Under the pieces are notes generated by a model. That model had not been told where the DNA came from. It did not search any database and was given only the letters and a program-made list of their open reading frames with translations. A stretch of DNA of 8,426 bases from an uncultured Clostridia bacterium (GTDB lineage Bacteria; Bacillota; Clostridia; Oscillospirales; Acutalibacteraceae): contig CAMBQD010000033.1 of NCBI GenBank assembly GCA_945869905.1, positions 1-8,426 on the forward strand, read 5' to 3'. The position numbers were made by a program, and so were the translations under genes. Positions 1-6,469 of the stretch are shown piece after piece. Positions within the stretch are counted from its first letter, which is position 1, and each line of letters begins with the position of its first letter.

Positions 1-1613
1 TTGCAGACGATATCCTCGTCCTTTGCACATTCGCCCACAATCATACCCTCGTATACCTCAACACCGGGACCGACAAAAAGCCTGCCCCTGTCCTGAGTGT
101 TCCAAAGTCCATAGCCGGTGGTTGTGCCTGTTTCGTGAACAACGATAGAGCCGCGGCTCCTTGTGGCAATTTCGCCCTTGTATTCCTCATATCCCACAAA
201 AAGCTGGTTCATAATGCCGTTGCCGTTGGTGTCTGTAAGAAATTCGGAGCGGTAGCCGATAAGACCTCTTGAAGGAATTTTTATTTCAAGGTGAGTCATA
301 CCTGTTGAACGTGTGTCCATATTTTCAATTTCGCCCTTGCGTGAGCAAAGCTTTTCCATAACAACGCCCACGTATTCCTCGGGTACTTCAATGATAGCAA
401 GCTCCACAGGCTCAAGTGCTTTTCCGTTTTCGTCCTTCTTCATAATTACCTGAGGACGTGAAACCTGAAATTCGTAATTTTCTCTTCTCATTGTTTCAAT
501 AAGGATTGAAAGGTGCAGCTCGCCCCTGCCGGATACCTTAAAGGTGTCCATTGAATCGGTTTCCTCAACACGCATTGAAACGTTTGTTTCAACCTCTTTA
601 AAGAGCCTGTCACGGAGATTACGTGAGGTTACGTATTTGCCCTCACGTCCTGCAAAGGGTGAGTCGTTTACAATAAAGTTCATTGATATGGTCGGCTCGT
701 CAATTTTTACAAACGGTAAAGCCTCCACACATTCAGGGTCACAGGCAGTTTCACCAATATTAAGGTCGGCAACGCCTGCAACGCATATAAGGTCACCGAA
801 TTTCGCCTGTGTGCAGTCTACTCTTTTCAGCCCTTCAAACTGATACATTTTTGAAAATTTGATATTTTCCTGTGTGCCATCCTGCTTGCACAGAACATAA
901 GGTGTGTTGACCTTAACAGTACCTCTTTCAACTCTGCCTACACCTATTCTGCCCACATAATCGTCATATTCAAGAGATGAAAACAGAATTTGTGCAGGGC
1001 CCTCCATATCGCCCTCAGGTGATGGAATGTGCTCCAAAATTGCGTCAAGCAAAGGACGCATATCACCCTCACGCACATTGGGATCAAGGCTGGCATAGCC
1101 GTCCCTTGCAGATGCGTATATCACAGGAAATTCAATCTGGTCATCGTCTGCGCCAAGCTCTATAAACAGGTCAAGCACCTCGTCGATAACCTCCTCGGGT
1201 CGTGCGCCCTCGCGGTCAACCTTATTCACAACAACAAGGGGCTTTTTATGTAAGCCCAGTGCCTTTTTAAGCACAAAGCGTGTTTGGGGCATACAGCCCT
1301 CAAAGGCGTCAACCAGCAAAAGCACACCGTCAACCATTGTTAAAATACGCTCAACCTCACCGCCGAAATCCGCGTGGCCCGGTGTGTCAACAATGTTTAT
1401 TTTTGTGTCCTTGTAGTGAATTGATGTGTTCTTGGAAAGGATTGTGATACCGCGTTCTCTTTCCAAATCATTGGAGTCCATAACCCTTTCGGCAACCTCC
1501 TCGTTGTCACGAAAGATGCCGCTTTGGTGCAGCATTTCGTCAACAAGGGTGGTTTTTCCGTGGTCAACGTGGGCAATAATTGCAATGTTTTTTATATCAT
1601 TTCTTGTACTCAA
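1..1613 (-). CDS. typA: TypA/BipA translational GTPase, C-terminus cut by window edge
   Basis: Ribosome-binding GTPase of the EF-G/LepA family; known members act in ribosome assembly and stress or low-temperature growth. Reading from 1613, 537 codons are visible in one uninterrupted frame. The G domain is clear: P-loop AHVDHGKT at residues 14-21, switch I RERGITI around 52-58, DTPGH at 76-80, and NKVD further on. Then come the beta-barrel domain II, an EF-G-like domain ending near SGRGELHLSIL, and the family-typical stretch IPSRGLIGYRSEFLTDTNG. The family is usually about 600-615 residues, so roughly 70 C-terminal residues lie outside. The start is TTG at 1613: an in-frame stop lies two codons upstream, and the ATG at 1620 is in another frame and stops after seven codons. 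The SD is GGTGAT, 5 nt before TTG. It is the last gene of the gltX-glnS-typA run, 14 nt after the glnS stop codon. Family call certain; start likely. Confidence 0.96.
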   Translation of the reverse strand, partial: MSTRNDIKNIAIIAHVDHGKTTLVDEMLHQSGIFRDNEEVAERVMDSNDLERERGITILSKNTSIHYKDTKINIVDTPGHADFGGEVERILTMVDGVLLLVDAFEGCMPQTRFVLKKALGLHKKPLVVVNKVDREGARPEEVIDEVLDLFIELGADDDQIEFPVIYASARDGYASLDPNVREGDMRPLLDAILEHIPSPEGDMEGPAQILFSSLEYDDYVGRIGVGRVERGTVKVNTPYVLCKQDGTQENIKFSKMYQFEGLKRVDCTQAKFGDLICVAGVADLNIGETACDPECVEALPFVKIDEPTISMNFIVNDSPFAGREGKYVTSRNLRDRLFKEVETNVSMRVEETDSMDTFKVSGRGELHLSILIETMRRENYEFQVSRPQVIMKKDENGKALEPVELAIIEVPEEYVGVVMEKLCSRKGEIENMDTRSTGMTHLEIKIPSRGLIGYRSEFLTDTNGNGIMNQLFVGYEEYKGEIATRSRGSIVVHETGTTTGYGLWNTQDRGRLFVGPGVEVYEGMIVGECAKDEDIVC

Positions 1614-1627
1614 AATTCATCACCAGC

Positions 1628-3319
1628 TTAATTTTGTTTTGCAATTTTAAATCCGTCACGCAGTGCAACAGTTCTGTTAAATACAGGCATATCCTCTGTT
1701 GAGTCCTTGTCCTTGCAGAAATATCCGTTTCTCATAAACTGATATTTTGCACCAACCTCACAGTCTGCAATTGCTTTTTCAACATAGCCCTTTGCAATAA
1801 CAAGTGAGTCTGGGTTAAGGTTATCCTCAAAGGAACTTACACCCTCCTCATCACTTGGATTTTCCACATTAAACAATCTTTCGTAAAGTCTGATTTCAGC
1901 AGGACGGCTGTCCTCTGCGGATACCCAGTGGATTGTACCCTTAACCTTCCTTCCGTCAGGTGCGTCACCGCCCAGAGTTTCAGGGTCGTAGGTGCAGTGA
2001 ACACAGCAAACCTCGCCGTTTTCGTCCAAATCATAGCCTGTGCAGGTGACAAAATACGCCTTATAAAGTCTTACCTCATTGCCTACAAAAAGACGTCTGT
2101 ACTTTTTGATAGGCTCAATCATAAAGTCGTTTCTTTCAATCCACAGCTCCTTTGAAAACGGCATTGTCCTTGAGCCGTATTCAGGGTGATCGGGATGATA
2201 TTCACACTCAATATCCTCTGTTTTATCATCAGGATAATTGTCAATAACAAGCTTTACAGGGTCGATAACAGCCATTGCCCTTGGAGAGCTTGCACCCAGA
2301 TTATCACGAACGCAAGCCTCAAGCAAAGCAAAATCAATAACACTGTAAGCCTTTGAAACGCCTATTCTTTCACAGAAATCACGGATTGCCTCTGCAGGAT
2401 ATCCCCTTCTTCTCATACCGCTGAGGGTTGCCATTCTCGGATCGTCCCAGCCGGAAACAATTCCGTCCTGAACAAGCTTAAGGCACTTCCTTTTTGAAGT
2501 AAGGGTGTAGTTAAGATTCATTCGTGCAAATTCTATTTGACGGGGCTTTTCCCATTCAATAAGCTCGTTTACAAACCAATCATAAAGAGGCCTGTGATTT
2601 TCAAATTCAAGGGAGCAGAGGGAATGGGTTACACGCTCATATGCGTCTGACAGGGGATGAGCAAAGTCATACATTGGGTATACGCACCATTTGTCGCCTG
2701 TTCTGTGGTGATGTGCATACATAATTCTGTAAATTATCGGGTCGCGCATATTGAGATTAGGTGATGCCATATCAATTTTTGCGCGCAGTACCATTGAGCC
2801 CTCCGGAAATTCACCGTCAGTCATACGCTTAAACAGGTCAAGGTTTTCCTCAATGCTCCTGTCCCTGTAGGGCGAATTTTTGCCCGGCTCGGTAAGAGTA
2901 CCTCTGTATTCTCTCATTTGCTCCGGAGTAAGCTCACAGACAAATGCCTTGCCGTTTTTAATAAGCTTGATTGCACATTCGTAGATAAAATCAAAATAGT
3001 CTGAGGCATAGTAAACATTATCCCAATTAAAGCCCAGCCACTTGATGTCCTCCATTATTGCGTCAACATATTCGGTATCCTCTTTGGTAGGGTTTGTGTC
3101 GTCAAGACGAAGGTTGCAAACGCCGTTATACTTTTCCTTAACGCCGAAATTGATGCAAATAGCCTTGGCATGACCGATATGCAGATAGCCGTTTGGCTCA
3201 GGAGGAAAACGAGTCTGGATTTTGGAATACTTGCCCTCTGCCAAATCCTCATCTATAAAATCGTGGATAAAATTGGAGTTTACAATTTCTTCCTTTTCGG
3301 TATTTTTTACATCAGCCAT
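1628..3319 (-). CDS. glnS: Glutaminyl-tRNA synthetase
   Basis: Class I cytoplasmic synthetase that charges tRNA-Gln with glutamine using ATP. About 563 residues, close to the usual bacterial GlnRS length (about 550). The N-terminal Rossmann fold carries FPPEPNGYLHIGHAK (HIGH at about residue 47), which is diagnostic for GlnRS; LRLDDTNP and the YDFAHPLSDAYERVTHSLCSLEF block follow. The second signature is LTSKRK (about 273-278), a KMSKS variant like VMSKRK of E. coli. The C-terminal half matches the two-barrel anticodon-binding region and ends in FNRTVALRDGFK. Two adjacent ATGs exist, at 3322 and 3319. The SD AGGAGG (3327-3332) is 4 nt from the first and 7 nt from the second, so the second is preferred. 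The SD lies within the last codons of gltX and the gltX stop overlaps this start, which points to translational coupling. GlnRS is uncommon in Firmicutes, where many members make Gln-tRNA through GatCAB. Confidence 0.97.
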   Translation of the reverse strand: MADVKNTEKEEIVNSNFIHDFIDEDLAEGKYSKIQTRFPPEPNGYLHIGHAKAICINFGVKEKYNGVCNLRLDDTNPTKEDTEYVDAIMEDIKWLGFNWDNVYYASDYFDFIYECAIKLIKNGKAFVCELTPEQMREYRGTLTEPGKNSPYRDRSIEENLDLFKRMTDGEFPEGSMVLRAKIDMASPNLNMRDPIIYRIMYAHHHRTGDKWCVYPMYDFAHPLSDAYERVTHSLCSLEFENHRPLYDWFVNELIEWEKPRQIEFARMNLNYTLTSKRKCLKLVQDGIVSGWDDPRMATLSGMRRRGYPAEAIRDFCERIGVSKAYSVIDFALLEACVRDNLGASSPRAMAVIDPVKLVIDNYPDDKTEDIECEYHPDHPEYGSRTMPFSKELWIERNDFMIEPIKKYRRLFVGNEVRLYKAYFVTCTGYDLDENGEVCCVHCTYDPETLGGDAPDGRKVKGTIHWVSAEDSRPAEIRLYERLFNVENPSDEEGVSSFEDNLNPDSLVIAKGYVEKAIADCEVGAKYQFMRNGYFCKDKDSTEDMPVFNRTVALRDGFKIAKQN

Positions 3320-4980
3320 CATTTTACCTCCTCATAATGCTTGATTGCGTTTTCAATTCTGTTTTTCACTCTGTCTTCCCCAAGCAGAGCAGTGATTGCA
3401 TAAAGGTCAGGAGTGTTAGTCCTGCCGGTAAGGGCAACACGTATCACTGTTGAAACATCGCCTACGTGTCCCTTAAATGCGTCGGGATTTTGCTTATATT
3501 CCTTAACATTTGGGGTACAGCCTACAGGCTCACATATTGCCTTGATTTTGTTAAACCAGCTGTCCTTGTCGTCACTGATATCAACAACATCCTTATAAAG
3601 CCTTAACACCTCTGCCGCAAGCTGTGGTGTTGCATTGCCTGTCAGATCATAATTTTCCTTAAATGTTTCGTCATACATATAGCTGATATAGTCCGGAATG
3701 TCAGACCATTTGGCTATATCCTTTCTGGGCTTTTTGTTGCCCCGGTCAATGTTGAGAACCGCAGTGGCATATGCCTTGTCCTTGCCGTAAAGCTTGGCAA
3801 GCTCCTCGTTATATTCCTCTGCCCACTGATTTGAAAGCTCAAATACCTCTTCGGCGCTCATTTGACTTATAACATTTTTTGAAACGTCTGTCAGCTTAAC
3901 AAGGTCAAACAGTGCACCGGATACAGACATTTTTTTGAGATTAAAGGGAAAGGAGTTTATATCCGCGTCTTTATTAACTCTCCTCCAATCCTCAAAATTG
4001 GAGTTCATAATGGTCATCATATATTCGTTAACCGCTTGGGCAGGAAAGCCCTCCTGCCTGTAGTAGGTAACTGCAAGCTCAGGGTCCTTACGCTTGGAAA
4101 GCTTGCGCTTGTTGCCGTTTTCCTCCTTCATAAGAGGTGCTACGTGGGCATACTTAACAGGCTTGAAGCCAAGACAACGGAAAAGCTGAAGATGCAGCGG
4201 CACCGATGCAATCCACTCATCACCCCTTATAACATGGGTGGTGTGCATTAAATGGTCGTCAATAACGTGGGCAAAGTGATATGTTGGAATGCCGTCTGTT
4301 TTAAGCAGTACCACGTCAATTGTATTTTCCGGCATTTCAATTTTGCCCTTAATCATATCGTCAAAATAGCATTTCTTTTCAATGTCGCCGGGGGATTTGA
4401 GTCTTAATGTCCAGCTTTTGCCCTGAGCAATGCTTTTTTTTATTTCATCAAGTGTAAGATTACGGCACCTTGCATATTTTCCGTAATAGCCCTTTGTGTC
4501 CTCATTTTCCTGCTGAGCCCTTATTTCCTCCAGCTCCTCGGCAGAGCAGAAGCAGGGATAAGCAAGTCCTTGCTCCACAAGTGCTTTTGCATATGTCTGA
4601 TAAATCTCTTTTCTTTGGCTTTGAACATAAGGGGCGTAAATACCCTTTTGCGAGCCGTCAATCATAACGCCCTCGTCAGCAGTTATGCCAAATGATTTAA
4701 GCCCCTCCAGCATTATTTCAACTGCGCCGTCAACCTTGCGCTTTTGGTCTGTGTCCTCAACCCTTACATAAAACACGCCGTCGGTTGCCCTTGCGGTTTT
4801 GTATGCCACTGTGCAGGTAAAAAGATTGCCAAGATGAAGAAAGCCTGTGGGGCTGGGTGCAAATCTTGTTACTCTTGCACCCTCCTTTAAATCTCTTGGG
4901 GGATAAAGCTCCTCATAAAACTGAGGGGCTTTGTCAATATTCGGGAAAAGTAAATCTGCAAGTTCCTTATAATTCGTCAT
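3319..4980 (-). CDS. gltX: Glutamyl-tRNA synthetase, long clostridial form
   Basis: Class I synthetase charging tRNA-Glu with glutamate. Reading 553 residues from ATG 4980: APSPTGFLHLGN (HIGH-type motif HLGN at 49-52), FYVRVEDTDQKR (70-81), Cys143-x-Cys145 and Cys172 in a likely zinc-binding insert, IRGDEWIASVPLHLQLF (251-267), KLSKRK (293-298, the KMSKS site), and a C-terminal anticodon-binding region with VALTGRTNTPDLYAI near 515. It is longer than the usual bacterial GluRS (about 470-490) because of an N-terminal extension of about 35 residues and a longer middle/C-terminal part. An in-frame GTG at 4989 is possible, but AGGTGA ends just inside it and lies 5 nt before ATG 4980, so the ATG is preferred. 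It is first in the operon, with glnS overlapping its stop codon. With GlnRS next door, it may be a discriminating enzyme that charges only tRNA-Glu; this is inference. Confidence 0.95.
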   Translation of the reverse strand: MTNYKELADLLFPNIDKAPQFYEELYPPRDLKEGARVTRFAPSPTGFLHLGNLFTCTVAYKTARATDGVFYVRVEDTDQKRKVDGAVEIMLEGLKSFGITADEGVMIDGSQKGIYAPYVQSQRKEIYQTYAKALVEQGLAYPCFCSAEELEEIRAQQENEDTKGYYGKYARCRNLTLDEIKKSIAQGKSWTLRLKSPGDIEKKCYFDDMIKGKIEMPENTIDVVLLKTDGIPTYHFAHVIDDHLMHTTHVIRGDEWIASVPLHLQLFRCLGFKPVKYAHVAPLMKEENGNKRKLSKRKDPELAVTYYRQEGFPAQAVNEYMMTIMNSNFEDWRRVNKDADINSFPFNLKKMSVSGALFDLVKLTDVSKNVISQMSAEEVFELSNQWAEEYNEELAKLYGKDKAYATAVLNIDRGNKKPRKDIAKWSDIPDYISYMYDETFKENYDLTGNATPQLAAEVLRLYKDVVDISDDKDSWFNKIKAICEPVGCTPNVKEYKQNPDAFKGHVGDVSTVIRVALTGRTNTPDLYAITALLGEDRVKNRIENAIKHYEEVK

Positions 4981-5012
4981 ATTTTTCACCTATGTATATA
5001 AAATCACAAGAT

Positions 5013-5041
5013 ATTATCGCACATATTATGTAATTAATCAA
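5013..5041 (-). promoter_or_regulatory. Promoter for gltX-glnS-typA
   Basis: Read on the minus strand, TTGATT (5036-5041) is followed after exactly 17 nt by GATAAT (5013-5018), a 4/6 and 5/6 match to the sigma-A consensus. This places the transcript start near 5005, about 25 nt before the gltX ATG. No other good pair is seen upstream of gltX, and there is no promoter-sized gap before glnS or typA. Confidence 0.6.
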
Positions 5042-5061
5042 TATAAAATATTTATATTTTG

Positions 5062-5090
5062 TTGAAAAAATTATTCTATTGTGTTAAATT
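5062..5090 (+). promoter_or_regulatory. Putative promoter for the DUF4250 gene
   Basis: TTGAAA (5062-5067), a 17-nt spacer, then TAAATT (5085-5090), 5/6 and 4/6 matches to consensus. It is back to back with the gltX promoter in a very AT-rich divergent region, where chance matches are common, so confidence is moderate. Confidence 0.45.
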
Positions 5091-5120
5091 ATTTTTATTA
5101 CATTTGTACGGAGGATTGAT

Positions 5121-5297
5121 ATGGAGCTGCCAAAGGACCCGTTTATGCTTATGAGCTTCATTAACCTTAAGCTAAGGGATTATTATTCTGATTTAGACGA
5201 GCTTTGTGAGGATTTGAATATTGATAAGAAGCTGCTTTGCGAAGCCCTTGCAAAAGCAGGCTTTGAATACAGCGAGGAAAATAACAAATTTTGGTAA
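5121..5297 (+). CDS. DUF4250 family small protein
   Basis: A 58-residue gene with a clear SD (GGAGG, 5110-5114) 6 nt before ATG. The protein begins MELPKDPFMLMSFINLKLRD and goes on with YYSDLDELCEDL, an acidic stretch, and a C-terminus rich in Glu, Asn and aromatic residues that ends in Trp. The LPxDPxMLxSxxNxKLRDxYxxLDxLC pattern matches what I recall of DUF4250, a family of about 60-residue proteins common in Clostridia and without known function. The helical, charged sequence with a helix-turn-helix-like rhythm (LDELCEDLNIDKKLLCEALAKAGFEY) could suggest nucleic-acid binding, but that is speculation. No signal peptide or membrane segment. It is divergent from gltX and 94 nt upstream of perR on the same strand, with no convincing terminator between, so some readthrough into perR is possible. 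Confidence 0.82.
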   Translation: MELPKDPFMLMSFINLKLRDYYSDLDELCEDLNIDKKLLCEALAKAGFEYSEENNKFW

Positions 5298-5315
5298 AAT
5301 TTTAGAAATTTACTA

Positions 5316-5343
5316 TTGACAAAATTGAAAATATGAGTATAAT
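5316..5343 (+). promoter_or_regulatory. Consensus sigma-A promoter of perR
   Basis: A perfect TTGACA (5316-5321) and a perfect TATAAT (5338-5343) with a 16-nt spacer. The predicted start near 5350 falls at the edge of the first Per-box-like operator, so a bound repressor would cover the start site. This suggests strong basal strength held down by autoregulation. Confidence 0.82.
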
Positions 5344-5347
5344 CAAA

Positions 5348-5362
5348 TTGTAATCAATACAA
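5348..5362 (+). promoter_or_regulatory. Per-box-like operator 1
   Basis: TTGTAATCAATACAA is a 7-1-7 inverted repeat (6 of 7 arm positions pair) matching 11 of 14 arm positions of the Bacillus PerR box TTATAATnATTATAA. It starts 5 nt after the -10 box, over the expected transcript start, directly upstream of a PerR-type gene. The site is visible in the sequence; binding by this PerR is inferred. Confidence 0.7.
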
Positions 5363-5364
5363 AT

Positions 5365-5379
5365 TAAAAATGATTACAA
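5365..5379 (+). promoter_or_regulatory. Per-box-like operator 2
   Basis: TAAAAATGATTACAA matches 11 of 14 arm positions of TTATAATnATTATAA; its right arm is good (6/7) and its left arm weaker. Its centre is 17 bp from that of box 1. Its right arm with the left arm of box 1 also makes a perfect 9-bp inverted repeat (TTGTAATCA at 5348-5356, TGATTACAA at 5371-5379), so the two boxes may act together or the repeat may fold in the leader RNA. Confidence 0.5.
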
Positions 5380-5391
5380 AGTGGTGATGAT

Positions 5392-5790
5392 TTGAACACA
5401 AGAGATATTGCAGGCCTGTTTAAAGAAAAAGGGCTAAAGGCAACACCTCAGCGTATAGCTGTTTACAGCTTTTTACTGCAAAATCATATTCATCCTGATG
5501 TGGACACTGTTTACAGAAGTATGAAAAAGGATAATCCGTCCTTTTCAAAAACTACTGTTTACAACTGCCTTCAGGCATTGGCGGACTGCGGTCTACTGAT
5601 ACCGGTAAGAATTGACAGTGACAAAATCAGGTACGATGCGGACACGGATTTTCACGGCCATTTCAGGTGTGAAAAATGCGGCAGAATATTTGATTTTAAA
5701 TGCAGTGAGGAAAAGGCAACAGGTATTGACGGCTTTAAAATCAATCATAAGGATGTTTATTACAGTGGCATTTGCAACTGTTGTAAATAA
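5392..5790 (+). CDS. perR: PerR-type Fur-family peroxide-responsive repressor
   Basis: Metal-dependent DNA-binding repressor, 132 residues (B. subtilis PerR is 145). It has an N-terminal winged helix (LKATPQRIAVYSFL, then FSKTTVYNCLQALADCGLL, the recognition region) and a C-terminal dimerisation and metal domain. Aligned by eye to B. subtilis PerR, all sensing ligands are kept: His34 (H37), Asp82 (D85), His88 and His90 (H91, H93) and Asp101 (D104). The structural zinc site is Cys93-x-x-Cys96 and Cys128-x-x-Cys131. Asp at position 82, rather than Glu, is the form linked to iron-based peroxide sensing. The start is TTG at 5392 after GGTGAT (5383-5388); the ATG at 5387 is out of frame and hits TGA two codons later. 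Two Per-box-like sites over its promoter imply autoregulation. The reverse rubrerythrin gene follows after 28 nt with no terminator, so it is probably in the same transcript. Fur or Zur are alternatives, but the ligand set and neighbour favour PerR. Confidence 0.88.
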   Translation: MNTRDIAGLFKEKGLKATPQRIAVYSFLLQNHIHPDVDTVYRSMKKDNPSFSKTTVYNCLQALADCGLLIPVRIDSDKIRYDADTDFHGHFRCEKCGRIFDFKCSEEKATGIDGFKINHKDVYYSGICNCCK

Positions 5791-5818
5791 ATACATTTAA
5801 CTTAAAGGAGTAGTTATT

Positions 5819-6352
5819 ATGGCTAAAAAGTATTATTGTCCCGTTTGCGGATACGAAAGTGACGAACCAATTGAGTTTTGCCCAATCTGTAAGGCAAAGA
5901 TGGCAGAAAGAACAGATGACACTCTTGCTTGGGCTGCTGAGCATCAGGTTGGCATCATCGACGGCGTAAGCGAAGAAATCGTACAGGGCCTTCGTGAGAA
6001 CTTCAACGGCGAGTGCACAGAGGTTGGTATGTACCTTGCAATGGCAAGAGTTGCCCACAGAGAGGGCTATCCGGAAATCGGTCTTTATTGGGAAAAGGCA
6101 GCCTACGAGGAGGCAGAGCACGCTGCTAAGTTTGCAGAGATGCTTGGCGAGGTTGTAACAGACTCAACAAAGAAAAATCTTGAAATGAGAGTTGCTGCTG
6201 AAAATGGTGCAACAAAGGGCAAGACTGACCTTGCTAAAATGGCTAAGGAGCAGGGACTTGACGCTATCCATGACACAGTTCACGAGATGGCTCGCGACGA
6301 GGCTCGTCACGGTAAGGCATTTGAGGGTCTTCTTAACAGATATTTCGGTTAA
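5819..6352 (+). CDS. Reverse rubrerythrin (N-terminal rubredoxin, C-terminal diiron domain)
   Basis: Cytoplasmic NAD(P)H-linked peroxide reductase of anaerobes, via an electron-donor partner not present here; the clostridial form (C. acetobutylicum revRbr) is known to be under PerR control. The 177-residue protein has the domain order opposite to classic rubrerythrin. A rubredoxin-like Fe(Cys)4 site comes first: CPVC (Cys7, Cys10) and CPIC (Cys21, Cys24). A four-helix ferritin-like domain follows with likely diiron ligands Glu68 (ECTEVGMY region), Glu98-x-x-His101 (EEAEH), a Glu near 122-128, and Glu161-x-x-His164 (DEARH). SD AAAGGAG lies 7-8 nt before ATG 5819. Codon choice is strongly biased (GCT, AAG, CTT, GAC), more than its neighbours, consistent with very high expression when induced. 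It is 28 nt after perR and followed by a terminator. Confidence 0.93.
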   Translation: MAKKYYCPVCGYESDEPIEFCPICKAKMAERTDDTLAWAAEHQVGIIDGVSEEIVQGLRENFNGECTEVGMYLAMARVAHREGYPEIGLYWEKAAYEEAEHAAKFAEMLGEVVTDSTKKNLEMRVAAENGATKGKTDLAKMAKEQGLDAIHDTVHEMARDEARHGKAFEGLLNRYFG

Positions 6353-6373
6353 TTTTTCTAAAAAAGCAGAGAG

Positions 6374-6405
6374 GGTACGGAGTTTTCGGCTTCGTACCTT
6401 TTTTC
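6374..6405 (+). terminator. Rho-independent terminator after rubrerythrin
   Basis: GGTACGGAG (6374-6382) pairs with CTTCGTACC (6390-6398), a 9-bp stem with one G-U and a 7-nt loop, followed by a T-rich tail (6399-6404). It ends the perR-rubrerythrin transcript. Confidence 0.9.
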
Positions 6406-6434
6406 TTGCATATGGTGGTAATTTGTGCTATTAT
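6406..6434 (+). promoter_or_regulatory. Putative promoter of the flavodiiron gene
   Basis: TTGCAT (6406-6411), a 17-nt spacer, then TATTAT (6429-6434). The -10 is good (5/6) and the -35 weak (3/6). It starts directly after the terminator tail. No clear Per box is visible between here and the ATG, so PerR control of this gene is not supported by the local sequence. Confidence 0.5.
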
Positions 6435-6469
6435 GTTTTTCAGAAAAATTTAAGGAGGATTTGTATACA

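Noticed and set aside
544..1650. Plus-strand open frames across typA
   Set aside because: They are antisense shadows of typA; the minus-strand frame gives an unbroken, clearly recognisable GTPase.
4981..4989. GTG start for gltX at 4989
   Set aside because: The GTG is part of the AGGTGA SD that serves ATG 4980; nothing SD-like lies at the right distance before the GTG.
5286..5303. AAATTTT/AAAATTT inverted repeat after the DUF4250 stop codon as a terminator
   Set aside because: The stem is entirely A/T with a 3-nt loop and no T-run, too weak to count as a rho-independent terminator.
6425..6469. Upstream extension of the flavodiiron frame
   Set aside because: The extra 15 codons overlap the predicted -10 box and SD, while AAGGAGG sits properly before ATG 6470, where family proteins begin.
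6406..6469. Per box upstream of the flavodiiron gene
   Set aside because: Searched for TTATAATnATTATAA-like arms; only scattered AT-rich matches are present, and none is a 7-1-7 repeat comparable to the perR sites.
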